The notes below the pieces were generated by a model. It was not told the DNA's origin and ran no database searches. It saw nothing but the letters and a program-made list of their open reading frames with translations. A DNA stretch of 57,189 nucleotides from Bacteroides sp. GTDB taxonomy: Bacteria; Bacteroidota; Bacteroidia; Bacteroidales; Muribaculaceae. Shown here piece by piece: positions 34,348 through 45,200 of this stretch. Each line of letters starts with the position of its first letter. Position 1 is the stretch's first letter. Position numbers and translations under genes: made by a program. The DNA lies in assembly GCA_023663525.1 (NCBI GenBank), contig JAMPHF010000002.1, positions 409,898 through 467,086 of the forward strand. The letters are read 5' to 3'.

Positions 34348-35754
34348 TTATATAGATGAGAATTTATAGGCGAATCCGAATGACAGGATTTCCTTTAGCT
34401 GGAATTTACGCCAGTCGCTGTCCTTGTTGGTCGGAGTGGTGGTGTCGTAGCGCATGTGGACGTAGATTTGCGTCGTCAGGAAGCGGTTGATGTTGAACGA
34501 GAGTGTGTTCTCCCAATCTCCGTAGGCATATTCATAGTTGGTGAACATGAACAGGCGCGAGCGGAGGTTGATGTTTTCGGTAATGGCCCAGTAGAGTTTG
34601 GCTTCAGCATTGGAACCGAACTGATTGACTGTCTTGCGTCCCTCCTTTATGTCGAATGAGGTTTCGTTCATGCGGCGGTTTATGCATGTCTTCATGTTCC
34701 ACGAGAGTGGTGAGATGGATGCATCGAGTGTGAAAGTCTTCTTCTTATTGGCATAGTTGTAGGTCATACCGAGACCGACGTTAAGCTCACCGGGTGAGAG
34801 GAACGCGCCTTTAAGGTTGCGGGTATTGGCTTTGTAGTTGTTCAGAAACTGGGTCTTGAACGAGATGTTGGTTGAATAGTACCAGTATTTTGAGGCCTTG
34901 TAACCGGCAAGCAAGTTCCATTGGAACAGGTCTTCCGATATGGAGTAGTTGCGGATGGAGTCGTTCGGGGCATCATTCATGCCGAGTTTATACTGGAAGG
35001 TGGACTCGAACAACAGATTCTTGTGGAATGCCGGGTTGAGCTTGATGTTGTAGAACAGGTTGATGAGCACGTTTATGTTGTTGTTACCACCCTGATACCA
35101 GTTGGGCGACACATAGGCCTGCGAGAACTGTATGGAGCTTGTGAAGGTGCGGAGCCAGTGGCGACGCTCGAACTTCACTTCGTCCATCTTTTTCTTGGGA
35201 GCTTCCTTTACGGGAAGTTCATCGATGACTATCTTGGCGGTCTCGGGGTCGACTTTTGCTTCAAATTTCTTTGGTGGTTCGGGCAGATGAGCTTCGTCGT
35301 AGCGGACAAAGTCGGGGCGGTTGACCACAAACGATTGGCGTGCGCGGCGGATGAGGTTGTTGTGGAAATTGTCTGTTGCGAGCCATCCGAACACAGCATC
35401 GTTGAGCGAGAGGTCGCCCTCATTGAGCGGGAGACGCAATGAGTCGAGCAGTTGGAATGAATCGAACACCACCGGGCGGAAGTAGTAGTCCTCCAGAGGG
35501 GTCGTCGGGACATACATTGTGTTCAGCAGACTGTCGATCGGGAGCGGTCCGAACTGAAGTGAATCAGTCGGGACTGTATCGGCAAATATGTCAGGGAGAA
35601 TCATCAGACCGTCCACATAGATGGTATCCGGCTCGATGTAATTATAGATCTCAGAGCGGGTCAATGGTATCCCGAACGGTGAAACAGCCTGTCCGAAACA
35701 TTGTGTAAGAGATATGACGGTGAGGAATAGTCCTGAAAGAAATGTCCTGAGCAT
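34348..35754 (-). CDS. DUF3078 outer-membrane protein
   Basis: A 468-residue protein from MLRTFLSGLFLTVISLTQCFG (signal peptide); the frame continues upstream to 35847 but that part has no signal or family similarity. The N-terminal third (about residues 20-180) is soluble and Pro/Asp-rich. From about 200 the DUF3078 barrel-like part begins: SIQFSQAYVSPNWYQGGNNN, INVLINLFYNIKLNP, then paired strands up to the C-terminal FGFAYKFSS with the aromatic end expected of an outer-membrane barrel. The function of DUF3078 is unknown. No partner gene is nearby. Confidence 0.87.
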   Translation of the reverse strand: MLRTFLSGLFLTVISLTQCFGQAVSPFGIPLTRSEIYNYIEPDTIYVDGLMILPDIFADTVPTDSLQFGPLPIDSLLNTMYVPTTPLEDYYFRPVVFDSFQLLDSLRLPLNEGDLSLNDAVFGWLATDNFHNNLIRRARQSFVVNRPDFVRYDEAHLPEPPKKFEAKVDPETAKIVIDELPVKEAPKKKMDEVKFERRHWLRTFTSSIQFSQAYVSPNWYQGGNNNINVLINLFYNIKLNPAFHKNLLFESTFQYKLGMNDAPNDSIRNYSISEDLFQWNLLAGYKASKYWYYSTNISFKTQFLNNYKANTRNLKGAFLSPGELNVGLGMTYNYANKKKTFTLDASISPLSWNMKTCINRRMNETSFDIKEGRKTVNQFGSNAEAKLYWAITENINLRSRLFMFTNYEYAYGDWENTLSFNINRFLTTQIYVHMRYDTTTPTNKDSDWRKFQLKEILSFGFAYKFSSI

Positions 35755-35914
35755 GATGGTTGTGTCCCTTAGTATTTTATAAATAGTTGTCAGGCTGCCA
35801 ACGCCACGGCGAGTGCCTAAACTGTTATCAATTGCAAAATTACTCAAAAAATCCCTTAGCTACAAAAATTCTGCATCATTATTGAGGATGAATAACGATT
35901 TTACCGTCGCGAAG

Positions 35915-35966
35915 TAAAAAAGCCATAGAAGTACTGTCCTTGAGTCTGCGGACGGTTTTCTATGGC
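35915..35966 (-). terminator. Terminator of the FadL-like porin gene
   Basis: On the minus strand, 35966-35958 pairs with 35930-35922 (9 bp). An inner 7-bp stem (ACTGTCC with GGACGGT, one G-U) extends it, and six T follow. It lies 30 nt past the porin stop codon. Confidence 0.88.
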
Positions 35967-35995
35967 CGAAGTGTGTTGGAAATATGTGTGTTACC

Positions 35996-37408
35996 TTAGA
36001 AACTGTAGCTTATACCAATTGACGGGATAAAGGCATGGAGTTTGTAGTCGGCTTTGAAAGTCCCTGTCGTTTTGAATCCGAAGCTGTCTATGACGGCTTG
36101 AGGCAATCCGGCTGCGGAAAGTTTACCGAGCATGGTGGCACCGAGAAGGTCGGTGTATTCACACGATGCGTTGTCAACACCGAGACCGGCCACATACATG
36201 AAGGCCAAGTCAATTGACAGAGAGGGGATGGGGCGGAACGAGAGTCCGGCAGTCGGTTCGATTTTTGTCATGCCCGGAGTCTCGGGGTTGTAATAGTTCT
36301 TGTTGACGGGAGATGTGTCCACCATGAGTCCGAGACGTGCGTCGAAACGGTCGGTGACGGCATATTGCGCGCCAAGCGAGTAGCACCATGAATTTTTGTA
36401 TTTCTTGGTTATGTTCTGGTTGTATGGGGTCAGTTGCTCGGCGAGGAACTCGATGTCGAGACGCTTGTAGGCGTGCCAGCCTGTTAGACGTGCGTCAAAG
36501 GCGAGGGTGAGTTTGTCAACGGGTTTGTATGACACTCCGAGTCCGACAACCCACGGACAGGGCATTTCGGCCTTGAAATTTGCTTCGTTGATGAGGTCGA
36601 GACTTTCGCCGAGCACACCCTGGGCAAGCTGATTGGCATACTTGACGTAGGCATCTCCGGCCTTCACTTTCATTGCCATCTGCGAGCGGAAGGACGCTCC
36701 GACGGTCAGACGGTCAGTGATGTTGTACATCGCTCCGACGTTCAACCCCACAACCATGTCGGCTTTGCCGTTGAGGTTGACAGAAGCGGGGGTGGTGTTG
36801 CCGAATGAAGGTGCATCGGCGGGGACACCCGTCCCCGGCAGGGAGGAGAGGACACTGATGGCCTTGTCCATGGTGGAAGCCGTGACAAGCCCCTTGTTCA
36901 GATCGACAGTTCCCCATGAGATCATCGCTCCGGCTCCGATTGAGAATTTCGGAGTGATGGCCCATGCGAGGGTCGGCTGGATGGTGAACACCTTGAGATT
37001 TACGTTCTGGTTGAGCACGGCTCCGGGCCAGTTGTCAGTCCAGTTGATGGATGAGCCGTAGGGGGTGTAGAACGAAATACCACCTTTTAAGTTGTCATAT
37101 ATGGAGAATGCTCCGTGTATGCCGATAGGAGTTGCGACACCGTTGTCAGTCTTGTAGTCAACTCCGTCAACAGTGGCAGTGCATGTGGGCATGATTCCGG
37201 TGACGGAACCTGAGAGGTCGAGAGTCTTGTCCATATAGGCCATGCCTGCGGGATTGAAGAACATGCTTTCCGCACCGAGTTTCAAGGCTATTCCCGTGTG
37301 GCCCATGCCTATCTGTTTGGCCGATAATGAATTGATTTGATAACCTTCAGCCATTGCCGTGCCACAGCCTGCGGCAACCAACAGTGCTGAAATGATATAA
37401 TTTTTCAT
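35996..37408 (-). CDS. FadL/TodX-family outer-membrane porin
   Basis: A 470-residue barrel protein starting MKNYIISALLVAAGCGTAMA (signal peptide); an ATG 60 nt upstream is rejected because it would put the signal peptide inside. The mature start EGYQINSLSAKQIGMGHTGI and the segment AESMFFNPAGMAYMDKTLDL are the OMPP1/FadL hallmark, in which the N-terminal hatch plugs the barrel. Transport of hydrophobic compounds such as fatty acids or aromatics is the family role. The C-terminal strand is FIPSIGISYSF with terminal Phe. It has an exact promoter upstream and a terminator downstream. Confidence 0.92.
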   Translation of the reverse strand: MKNYIISALLVAAGCGTAMAEGYQINSLSAKQIGMGHTGIALKLGAESMFFNPAGMAYMDKTLDLSGSVTGIMPTCTATVDGVDYKTDNGVATPIGIHGAFSIYDNLKGGISFYTPYGSSINWTDNWPGAVLNQNVNLKVFTIQPTLAWAITPKFSIGAGAMISWGTVDLNKGLVTASTMDKAISVLSSLPGTGVPADAPSFGNTTPASVNLNGKADMVVGLNVGAMYNITDRLTVGASFRSQMAMKVKAGDAYVKYANQLAQGVLGESLDLINEANFKAEMPCPWVVGLGVSYKPVDKLTLAFDARLTGWHAYKRLDIEFLAEQLTPYNQNITKKYKNSWCYSLGAQYAVTDRFDARLGLMVDTSPVNKNYYNPETPGMTKIEPTAGLSFRPIPSLSIDLAFMYVAGLGVDNASCEYTDLLGATMLGKLSAAGLPQAVIDSFGFKTTGTFKADYKLHAFIPSIGISYSF

Positions 37409-37487
37409 AAATAAGTGATTAATATTCAGGATAGAAGCGATTATGTCGGCATAATGGCCTGTCCTCATGTTTCTTTGAAATTATCGG

Positions 37488-37519
37488 CAAAGGTAGTTCT
37501 ATGGTGTGAGAAACCCAAA
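37488..37519 (-). promoter_or_regulatory. Promoter of the FadL-like porin gene
   Basis: Minus strand: TTTG (37519-37516), 20 nt, TACCTTTG (37495-37488). The predicted leader is about 75 nt. Confidence 0.75.
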
Positions 37520-37620
37520 TTAATATACAATTTTTAACTAAGAAATTTTACTGAAATTCCTATTTTTTGTTCTGTAATACTCGAAATGTGATGCGTGAGC
37601 GATGGAGGGAAAAGACAGGC

Positions 37621-37727
37621 ACAAGAAGGCAAGGGAGGCAGGCGCAACAAGATTTTTTTAATCAGTTATACGGTCAGTTACTGAAAAAATAATCTTCTTG
37701 TTGCGCCTGCCTCTCTTGTCTTCTTGT
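37621..37727. repeat. Long foldback element B (31-bp arms)
   Basis: Arms 37621-37651 and 37697-37727 are inverted repeats at 29 of 31 positions; both mismatches can form G-U pairs in RNA. The 45-nt loop carries A- and T-runs that extend the stem. It follows the end of yidC. The arms share the ACAAGAAG-type start with foldback A but otherwise differ. Confidence 0.8.
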
Positions 37728-37767
37728 ATCTTATTGTCTTCTTGTACCTATTTGTTATATCGTGAGT

Positions 37768-39855
37768 TTATCTTCTGCCCTGGCGTTTCTGCTGCTCGCG
37801 GAGCATGGCCTGCTGTTTGCGCTGGGCTTCTTCAAGACGTGCCATGAAGCCGGATTTTTTTCTGGGTTTCTTGGCGGCCTCAGCCATCTTGGCTCTCATT
37901 TTTTCCTCGGATACGACCTTGCGGAAGATATAGGTCTGGACGATGGTGATGAGGAGTGAGAGGAAGTAGTAGTAGCTCAGACCTGCGGCATAGTTGTTGA
38001 AGATGAACAGGAACATCACCGGCATGAGATACATCATCCACTTCATGCCCGGCATTCCGGCAGAGTTCTGTGTCTGCATGGTCACACGGGTGTAGATGAT
38101 ATTGGTGATGGTCATCAGGAGGCAGAAAAGACTGATATGGTTGCCGAAAGTGCTTGAAATAAACGGTATGTTGGCAGTCCATGAGATGATGGCGTCAGGC
38201 GCGGAGAGGTCCTTGGCCCAAAGGAAAGGCTCGCCGCGAAGCTCGATGGCTGATGGGAAGAACCAGAACATGGCCACGAGGATAGGCATCTGGAGGAGCA
38301 TCGGCAGACAGCCCGACAGCGGGTTGGCGCCGGCGCGTGAATAGAGTGCCATGGTCTCCTGCTGACGCTTCATGGCATTCTCATTTCCCGGATATTTCTC
38401 GTTGATGGCCTGAATCTCAGGTGCAAGCAGGCGCATACGTGCCTGCGACATCAGGCTCTTGTAGGTGAAGGGGAACAGGATGAGTTTGATGAATATGGTC
38501 AGAAGCAGGATGATAATGCCATAGTTTGAGATGAAACTGCCAAGCAGCGTGAACACCGGGATGATGATGAGGGTGTTGATCCATCTGAAAATCGGCCATC
38601 CGAGGGGGATGAGCTTGGTGAGATGCATGTTTTCATCGGGGAAAATCTCTTTTTCGAGCGAACTCATGACGGGATAGGAGTTCGGGCCGAGATACATGAC
38701 GAATGACGCGGGATTGGCGGCCGAAGCGGTGTATTCGAGAGTCATGTCGAGTGCCATCTTCTTGATGAAGTCGGGATTGTCCTTCAGCTCGACGCTGCTC
38801 AGCTCTCCGCTGCTGAAATTGGTGCGGGCCATGAGCACGGCTGAGAAGAATTGGTTCTTGCAGCTTATCCATTTCAGACGCTGGTTGATTTCTTTGTCGT
38901 CATCGCCGCTCTCGCTGAGGTTATCGACATCGCCGTCGGGGTACATGTAGTAGAGTGCAGAGTTGCGTTCCTCAAACACCCGGCCGGCTTCGTTGCGCCG
39001 CATCATCTGATGCCATGAGAAGTCCATCGATGCCACCGAGGTCGGGATTATCGACTGCATCCCTTCCTGCACAATGTCGATGTTGACGAGATAGCTGTCC
39101 TCCGGGAGCGTGTATTTGATGGCCCACTTGGCACCGTCGCCGAGATCGAGCATCATCATGACCGATGAGTCGCTGAGCTGCACCGGAGTGAAGTAGAATT
39201 CCTTGGTCTCGAAACGCTGCGTGGCGGAGGTGAGGGTGAAGCTATACATGTCGGTCTCCGGCGAGAGGAGCATGACTTTTGTCGAGTCATAGCTGTCATA
39301 GTCGCGGAGAGTCGCGCGGGAGATTACGCCGCCCTTGTTGGCGATCTCAAGGCTGAGGAGTTTGTTCTCAAGTTTGACGGTGGTGCTGTCGCCGGTGAGG
39401 TGGCGTGCAAATCTACGGTAGCGGGCCACTGTGGCGAGTGCCTTGCGGAGATTGTTTGTGGCAGGGACGCCGACTGTGACCGGAAGGGCTGAGGAGTTGC
39501 TGATGATGTCGGCCACGGGGACTGCGCGTCCGTCAGCGTCAACCGTGCCTTCAAGTTCGCCGGATGCGGTGAGATGGAGGTCCACTTTATCGACGCGCAG
39601 AGTTGACACTCCGGTGACGGTGTCGGTCGTGCCGAGTTCGCGGACGGTGCTTTTGATTGTTGCGATTTCGGCCGAAGTGATGGAGTCAAATTTCAAGGCT
39701 CCCGTATCGGCGGCCTTCGCAGCCTCCTGAGCCTCCATCTGCTCGCGCTCTATGCGCTGGCGTTCAAGCTCCTCGGCCGAAGGACGGTTAATATAGGTGA
39801 AACCGAAAACTATTAGCCCCATCAGAAGGAGGCCGATGATTGAATTTTTGTCCAT
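37768..39855 (-). CDS. yidC: Membrane protein insertase YidC
   Basis: YidC (Oxa1 family) inserts and folds inner-membrane proteins, alone or with Sec. The 695-residue protein starts MDKNSIIGLLLMGLIVFGFT. The first span (residues 4-22) is followed by a large periplasmic domain (about 30-400), long even for Gram-negatives. The conserved C-terminal five-span core begins near 430: YKSLMSQARMRLLAPEIQAI (cytoplasmic loop), NPLSGCLPMLLQMPILVAMF, then MKWMMYLMPVMFLFIFNNYA. The tail is basic (KKPRKKSGFMARLEEAQRK), suited to ribosome contact. It lies 39 nt after pyrG, in one operon. Confidence 0.97.
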   Translation of the reverse strand: MDKNSIIGLLLMGLIVFGFTYINRPSAEELERQRIEREQMEAQEAAKAADTGALKFDSITSAEIATIKSTVRELGTTDTVTGVSTLRVDKVDLHLTASGELEGTVDADGRAVPVADIISNSSALPVTVGVPATNNLRKALATVARYRRFARHLTGDSTTVKLENKLLSLEIANKGGVISRATLRDYDSYDSTKVMLLSPETDMYSFTLTSATQRFETKEFYFTPVQLSDSSVMMMLDLGDGAKWAIKYTLPEDSYLVNIDIVQEGMQSIIPTSVASMDFSWHQMMRRNEAGRVFEERNSALYYMYPDGDVDNLSESGDDDKEINQRLKWISCKNQFFSAVLMARTNFSSGELSSVELKDNPDFIKKMALDMTLEYTASAANPASFVMYLGPNSYPVMSSLEKEIFPDENMHLTKLIPLGWPIFRWINTLIIIPVFTLLGSFISNYGIIILLLTIFIKLILFPFTYKSLMSQARMRLLAPEIQAINEKYPGNENAMKRQQETMALYSRAGANPLSGCLPMLLQMPILVAMFWFFPSAIELRGEPFLWAKDLSAPDAIISWTANIPFISSTFGNHISLFCLLMTITNIIYTRVTMQTQNSAGMPGMKWMMYLMPVMFLFIFNNYAAGLSYYYFLSLLITIVQTYIFRKVVSEEKMRAKMAEAAKKPRKKSGFMARLEEAQRKQQAMLREQQKRQGRR

Positions 39856-39894
39856 GAGTCGGTGTTATGCGGGGGATATGGATTAACCGGGTTT

Positions 39895-41529
<1,635 letters not shown>

Positions 41530-41569
41530 TTATGATGTGATTGATATGCTTCTGAGGATTTTTAAAGTG

Positions 41570-41577
41570 CAAAGGTA
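41570..41577 (-). promoter_or_regulatory. Promoter -7 box of pyrG-yidC
   Basis: TACCTTTG on the minus strand, 44 nt upstream of the pyrG start. No clear TTTG was found at the right spacing, so only half of the promoter is supported. Confidence 0.5.
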
Positions 41578-41637
41578 GCAATAAAATACGAAAAATTATA
41601 CTTGACGGGTCGATTGATGTCTAAAAATCTGCGGCGA

Positions 41638-41677
41638 GGATGATGCGCGCTGTGCTCCGCAACGAGCCGGTCAGCCG
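41638..41677 (-). repeat. 40-nt shard of the RHS gene between pyrG and the toxin cassette
   Basis: Matches 44609-44648, inside the RHS coding region, at 39 of 40 positions. On the minus strand it still reads DRLVAEHSAHHP, as in the RHS protein, but without a gene around it. It marks a recombination scar at the far edge of the variable cassette. Confidence 0.8.
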
Positions 41678-41732
41678 TTTTCTTCAGGGAATGCTTAGGA
41701 AAGGTAGCACACATTTTAACAAATTATTTCAT

Positions 41733-42284
41733 TCACAAAATTTTCAGATTGGTCAATTTATAATTGAGCCATTCGCCGAATTCCTTCAACTGTTTTCCTA
41801 ATTTGCTTTCTGGTTCTATGAGGTCATGCTTCTTCCGTATTTCATCAATTACAAGAGATTCAAAAACAGTTTGGATTTCCTGTCGTTCCTTGTCCGGTAG
41901 ATTTCTGAATTGTTCAGAACCTCTAAAATCTTTATCATATGTTCTTCCTAATAGATAAAAACTTGTAGGTGTTTTACTCAAATATATTTCAGTCTTGATG
42001 ATAACGATTGTGTCATTTATTGGTAGACAGAAATGAAAGTACATCCATGTCGGTCGATCTTTATTGGGGACATATTTATCATGATTTTCCATTGTACCAT
42101 TTGAACAGAAAGAGTGCATCAAATCATATTCAGGATGTTTTTCTTTGATTGACTTGATTGTGTTAATGAATTCTATTGGTGAACAATCTATTATGTATTC
42201 CTTTCCATTAACCTCACCATTAGATCCGCACGCACATAGTAATGCTAAAATGCATGCGATGAATAGGATTACTAAATTTTTCAT
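41733..42284 (-). CDS. Small lipoprotein, candidate immunity protein of the RHS toxin
   Basis: A 183-residue lipoprotein with lipobox LCAC (signal MKNLVILFIACILALLCAC), so it is anchored facing the periplasm or cell surface. I recognise no family. Its body mixes charged helices (IKSIKEKHPEYDLM) with strands (WMYFHFCLPINDTIVIIKTE) and ends in a long helix. It starts 7 nt after the RHS stop, on the same strand, and is AT-rich like the toxin tip but unlike the RHS core. That position and a membrane location suit an immunity protein against a secreted phospholipase. This is inference from context. Confidence 0.6.
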   Translation of the reverse strand: MKNLVILFIACILALLCACGSNGEVNGKEYIIDCSPIEFINTIKSIKEKHPEYDLMHSFCSNGTMENHDKYVPNKDRPTWMYFHFCLPINDTIVIIKTEIYLSKTPTSFYLLGRTYDKDFRGSEQFRNLPDKERQEIQTVFESLVIDEIRKKHDLIEPESKLGKQLKEFGEWLNYKLTNLKIL

Positions 42285-42291
42285 AAAATCA

Positions 42292-45200
42292 CTAATTGAA
42301 TTGTTGGGATATAATAAAGAATTTATAGGCTACGATAATCGCGAAGGATGTTCCTGTCGCGAGGGATCGCAATCGATCAGCGGTAGAATTTGTTACGAAT
42401 ATATTTTTAAAATTATCGTATACAAGTCCGGCATCTGCTTTTATCACATCCAGTCTACAATCAATTAATGCCCCTGTAAGTCCCTCAGCTTTGGCTTTGT
42501 CATATAATTGGTCATGTTTCATGGATGCTATTTCGCTTGGATTCCTTGGTTTGTATTGGTAACTCCAGTCATCGCCATAAGTTTTTGGGTTATACGGTCC
42601 GGTATAGCTTGTTCCGAAGTAATTTTTATGAAGAGTCTTTGCATCACAAGAGTTATTAGATGTGCCGAAAATTGTGTAATTGTCACCATAAATAATTTCT
42701 GAATTATCCTGTAATAATCCATTCTTCATGACGGTGCCATATTTATTTTCTTCCAAATCGTTATTGAAAGTATAGTCAAAATTCCCAAGACGTAGTGTTG
42801 AGCCATTTTTTATATAAGATATATCGGAGTTTGCTCCATAAACTTTATTAATATCACTCAGAGATTTAATCTCACGGTCATAATAATATTCATCTATGCC
42901 ATTGACGCGCCGATGCACCCAATCGAGTCCAGTCGGGTCAGTGAAGCGGATTGGGTTTCCGGCGCAGTAGGCGTAGGGGGAGAGCCAGGGGTAGTTTCCG
43001 TTGAGTGGATCCCATGAGGAGAAGGCGGGGAGGGAGGCGACATAGCGGCGGGCGTGGAAGTCGTATTCGTTTATGCCATCGAGACGCAGACGTTCGTTGC
43101 CACTGAAAGTGAACGGATTGCCCTCGCTCTCGCGCCACGGCTCACCGTAGGGATAGTAACCGTACTCCTCTGTGAATCCATTGACGGAATCAACCACGGC
43201 AATGTTGTTGCCCTGATAGTCAGTAATGAAGTAATGCACACCCTCAGAATCGAAGTAGCCTCCGTCAAAGCCCGTCACAAGCGAACTGTTGCCGTCGAGC
43301 GGAGAGGTGGTCTGTATGTGTCCGTCACCGTAATATCTGCGGGTCAGGTATGGAGTTGCGGCTTCTGCACTAAAAAATTCGGTCGAGAGGTGGTTGCCGA
43401 AGCCGTCCCATGAGTCGATCTGCTCATTGCCGGAGTCGAACACCGTGCGGACGGGATGTCCGTCGTTGTCATACTCTATTAGGGTGATCCCGCGCGTCTC
43501 ATCGGAGCATATCCTCCCCGATGCGTCATATCTGATTCTCATGCCGTTTTGGTCAAGTCCGACACCGGTCATGCCGTAGAATGGCAGTGCCTCGCTCGAT
43601 GCATCGACAAGCGAGATCTGATTGCCGGTGTAGCTGAAAGTGAGATCGTCGAGGAGTCCGAACATCTCCCTGTCGATCGCCTTGTCGATGATGCCCTTGC
43701 GCGTGAGCGATGTGACGTTGCCCCGATTGTCGTAAGAGTAGGAGGCCGAGAAATCGGCATTTCCCGACCCGCCTGAGAACTTGGCGGAGGTCAGACGGTT
43801 GGACTTGTCGTAGGCGTAGTCATAGCGACCGGCTGAGGTGACTTTGGCTGATATGTTTCCGTTGTAGCACGGCGTGGTGCCATCGGCATAGAAAAGTGTC
43901 TCGCTGCGCTGCTCCGTCCCTGCCTTTGTCAGCGAGGACTTCAGCCAGCCGTTCGCATCGTAGGTGAAACTCCGCGTGGCGTTGCCAAGGCGCAGCCCTG
44001 CGAGCTGACCGATGGCATTGTAGGTGCGACTGACGGTCGCTCTCCATTTATTGGCGGGAAGTTCGGAACCTAACATGACGGTGGTCGCAGAGAGCCGTCC
44101 TGCATCGTCATAGGAATGGCGGGTGAAGACTGTCGGCCAATTTGTCCCGGGATAGACGGATTCCGTCGCGACAGGCTGTCCGAAATAGCCGTAATACATG
44201 TTGTGTCGTCCGGTATTGAAGCCGGTGGCGCAGTGCTGGATGAGATTTCCATAGACATCGTAGTAATACGCCTCGAATCCCTGCCCGGTGTAGACACCCG
44301 TGAGCAGTCCGAACGAATCGCCACGTTCTCTGTAGGCGGGGGGATAGGGAGGATCCATCCACTTGAAATTAGAGCTGAGCGAATTGGCACTGATGAAATC
44401 ATGACTGTCGTAGTACCTCGCCCACACCACCCCGGCCCCGGCAGGTGCACCCGGCAGCGTGTAGCCCGCATATTCACCTGAAGCCGACAGCGAGGCTGTC
44501 CGGCACGATGCAGCGAACGCAGTGACCTGCGCGTCGGTGGCGGTGCAGTCTACTGCAACCACCTGACGGTCGGCATTGTCATAGCCGTAGAGCCTCCACA
44601 CGCCGTCGGGATGATGCGCGCTATGCTCCGCAACGAGCCGGTCAGCCGGATCATACATATAGCGTGCAGCCTTCACCCCGGGGATCTTTCCGGTGACCAT
44701 CCGTCCGCGCGAGTCATATTCATAACAGTAGGCAAGCTGCCGCATGATCGATTCACCGTGTGCACGTGTACCCGATACTCCGGGCGGGAGGATATACCGG
44801 AGATTGCCCGCATCGTCGTAGACAAACGATGTCAACTGTCTGTTCTCGATTCTTCCTACGGTCAGCCCCCTGATGTCCTTGTAGATCTCAACGGCGTCCC
44901 CATCCTCATCGATGGTCTCCTCGACAGTCAGTGTCCCCGGTGCATGTATGATCTGGGCTTCCACGCCACCCTCTGTGACCCAATATTGCGGACAAGAGTA
45001 TGTATCGGGAAGATAGTTGGTATGATGTCCGATTCTCGTGACTTTCCCCGAATCATGCCATGCGCTCCCACACTTCGACACGGAGACGGGGAGACCACGT
45101 TGTGAAGGCTCATAGGTCATCAGAGAGTAAGCCCCGTCATCTCCGTGATAGCCGACTGCCGCATCTCTCAGAGTTTTCGCGTTGGTCTTGCGTGAGGAGA

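Larger units (their letters stand above)
37409..37767. other. Intergenic region between yidC and the porin gene
   Basis: Holds the porin promoter (37488-37519) and foldback B (37621-37727), with about 40 nt of TCTTCTTGT-type repeats beside yidC. No gene was recognised. Confidence 0.7.

Noticed and set aside
34921..35442. 173-codon plus-strand frame
   Set aside because: Antisense to the DUF3078 gene and without any motif or signal.
44116..45105. Long plus-strand frames within the RHS gene
   Set aside because: Antisense to an unbroken RHS frame with clear YD repeats.
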